Positions 42,502 to 42,677 of a stretch of 42,677 nucleotides of DNA are shown piece after piece; the stretch's first letter is position 1, and each line of letters starts with the position of its first letter. The position numbers and the translations under genes were made by a program. Below the pieces are notes generated by a model, which made no database searches, was not told the origin of the DNA, and saw only the letters and a list, made by a program, of their open reading frames with translations. This stretch comes from Chloroflexota bacterium (GTDB taxonomy: Bacteria; Chloroflexota; Dehalococcoidia; Lucifugimonadales; Australimonadaceae): contig JAPPHT010000069.1 of the NCBI GenBank assembly GCA_028874795.1, positions 1 through 42,677 of the forward strand. The letters run 5' to 3'.

Positions 42502-42633
42502 ATGCCCACGAATCGTTCACGCTCCTGCACACCCTCGCTCAGCTGGGCACGCATCCCTCTCGCTCTCGCCGCTGCCCTCCTGCTCTCCGCCCTCGCTGCA
42601 TGCGGCGCCGACCCCACTCCTACGGAAGCATAG
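42502..42633 (+). CDS. Short lipoprotein, probably truncated
   Basis: A 43-residue ORF, ATG with GGGGAGG six bases upstream and a strong promoter. It encodes a lipoprotein signal (IPLALAAALLLSALAAC) followed by GADPTPTEA, then TAG. The PTPTE start of a Pro-Thr linker suggests the N-terminus of a longer surface or solute-binding lipoprotein like others in the window. A stop so soon, beside a G12 run at the contig end, points to assembly error or true truncation. A genuine entericidin-size lipoprotein is the alternative. Confidence 0.55.
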   Translation: MPTNRSRSCTPSLSWARIPLALAAALLLSALAACGADPTPTEA

Positions 42634-42636
42634 CAT

Positions 42637-42648
42637 GGGGGGGGGGGG
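42637..42648. repeat. G12 homopolymer near the window end
   Basis: Twelve consecutive G, 29 bases from the end of the window. It may be a real slippage tract or a sequencing artefact that ended the assembly. A further ATG at 42672, with GTGAGGAC just upstream, could start another gene beyond the edge. Confidence 0.8.
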
Positions 42649-42677
42649 AAGTCCATAAAAGGGGTGAGGACATGCCA

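Overview
This window looks like one contig from a GC-rich, free-living bacterium, most likely a Chloroflexota member near the Dehalococcoidia/SAR202 lineages. That placement is inference: it rests on the gene families, the lipoproteins tethered by long Pro-Thr linkers, and a catabolic set of Rieske, LigB, MDR and SDR enzymes. No rRNA or tRNA gene was recognised, so taxonomy is not fixed by a marker. Both ends cut into genes or low-complexity sequence (a recombinase on the left, a G12 run on the right), which fits a complete contig.

Left part (1-8.2 kb) is the most accessory. It holds the C-terminal half of a large serine recombinase, a metallopeptidase lipoprotein, a Panacea/RelE-like toxin-antitoxin pair, leuS, a small membrane protein, and a conspicuously AT-rich gene (7246-8193) with a nucleoside-deoxyribosyltransferase-like C-terminal domain that looks like a transferred defence-type effector.

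The 8.2-13.9 kb block reads leftwards: a metallopeptidase, a Rad50/SbcC-type ATPase without an adjacent SbcD, a carboxymuconolactone-decarboxylase-family protein and two tandem methyltransferases. Divergent from it, behind a good sigma70-type promoter, is an EF-G-like GTPase. A compact cluster follows: sugar/inositol-phosphate nucleotidylyltransferase, CDP-alcohol phosphatidyltransferase and an orphan Ada metal-binding module. Convergent to these lies a lone phage portal gene, then a seven-repeat RCC1-type lipoprotein, and mfd.

The 24.4-34.4 kb part holds a MetE-core-type methyltransferase, etfBA with a small unknown gene, a zinc-ribbon GT39-type glycosyltransferase, a RecB-nuclease/RNase-H fusion, a TolB-like lipoprotein, a small membrane protein and an AlkD-like protein. 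DNA repair is well represented across the window (Rad50/SbcC, Mfd, AlkD-like, Ada module, RecB-like nuclease).

The 34.5-42.1 kb part is a loose catabolic neighbourhood: Rieske oxygenase, zinc dehydrogenase, RidA, SDR, LigB-type extradiol dioxygenase and a frameshifted MmgE/PrpD gene. Its intergenic gaps are packed with dispersed palindromic repeats, several of which recur at the left end of the window. The most system-like candidates are the AT-rich effector gene, the toxin-antitoxin pair beside the recombinase, and the nucleotidylyltransferase/CDP-alcohol transferase/Ada-module cluster.
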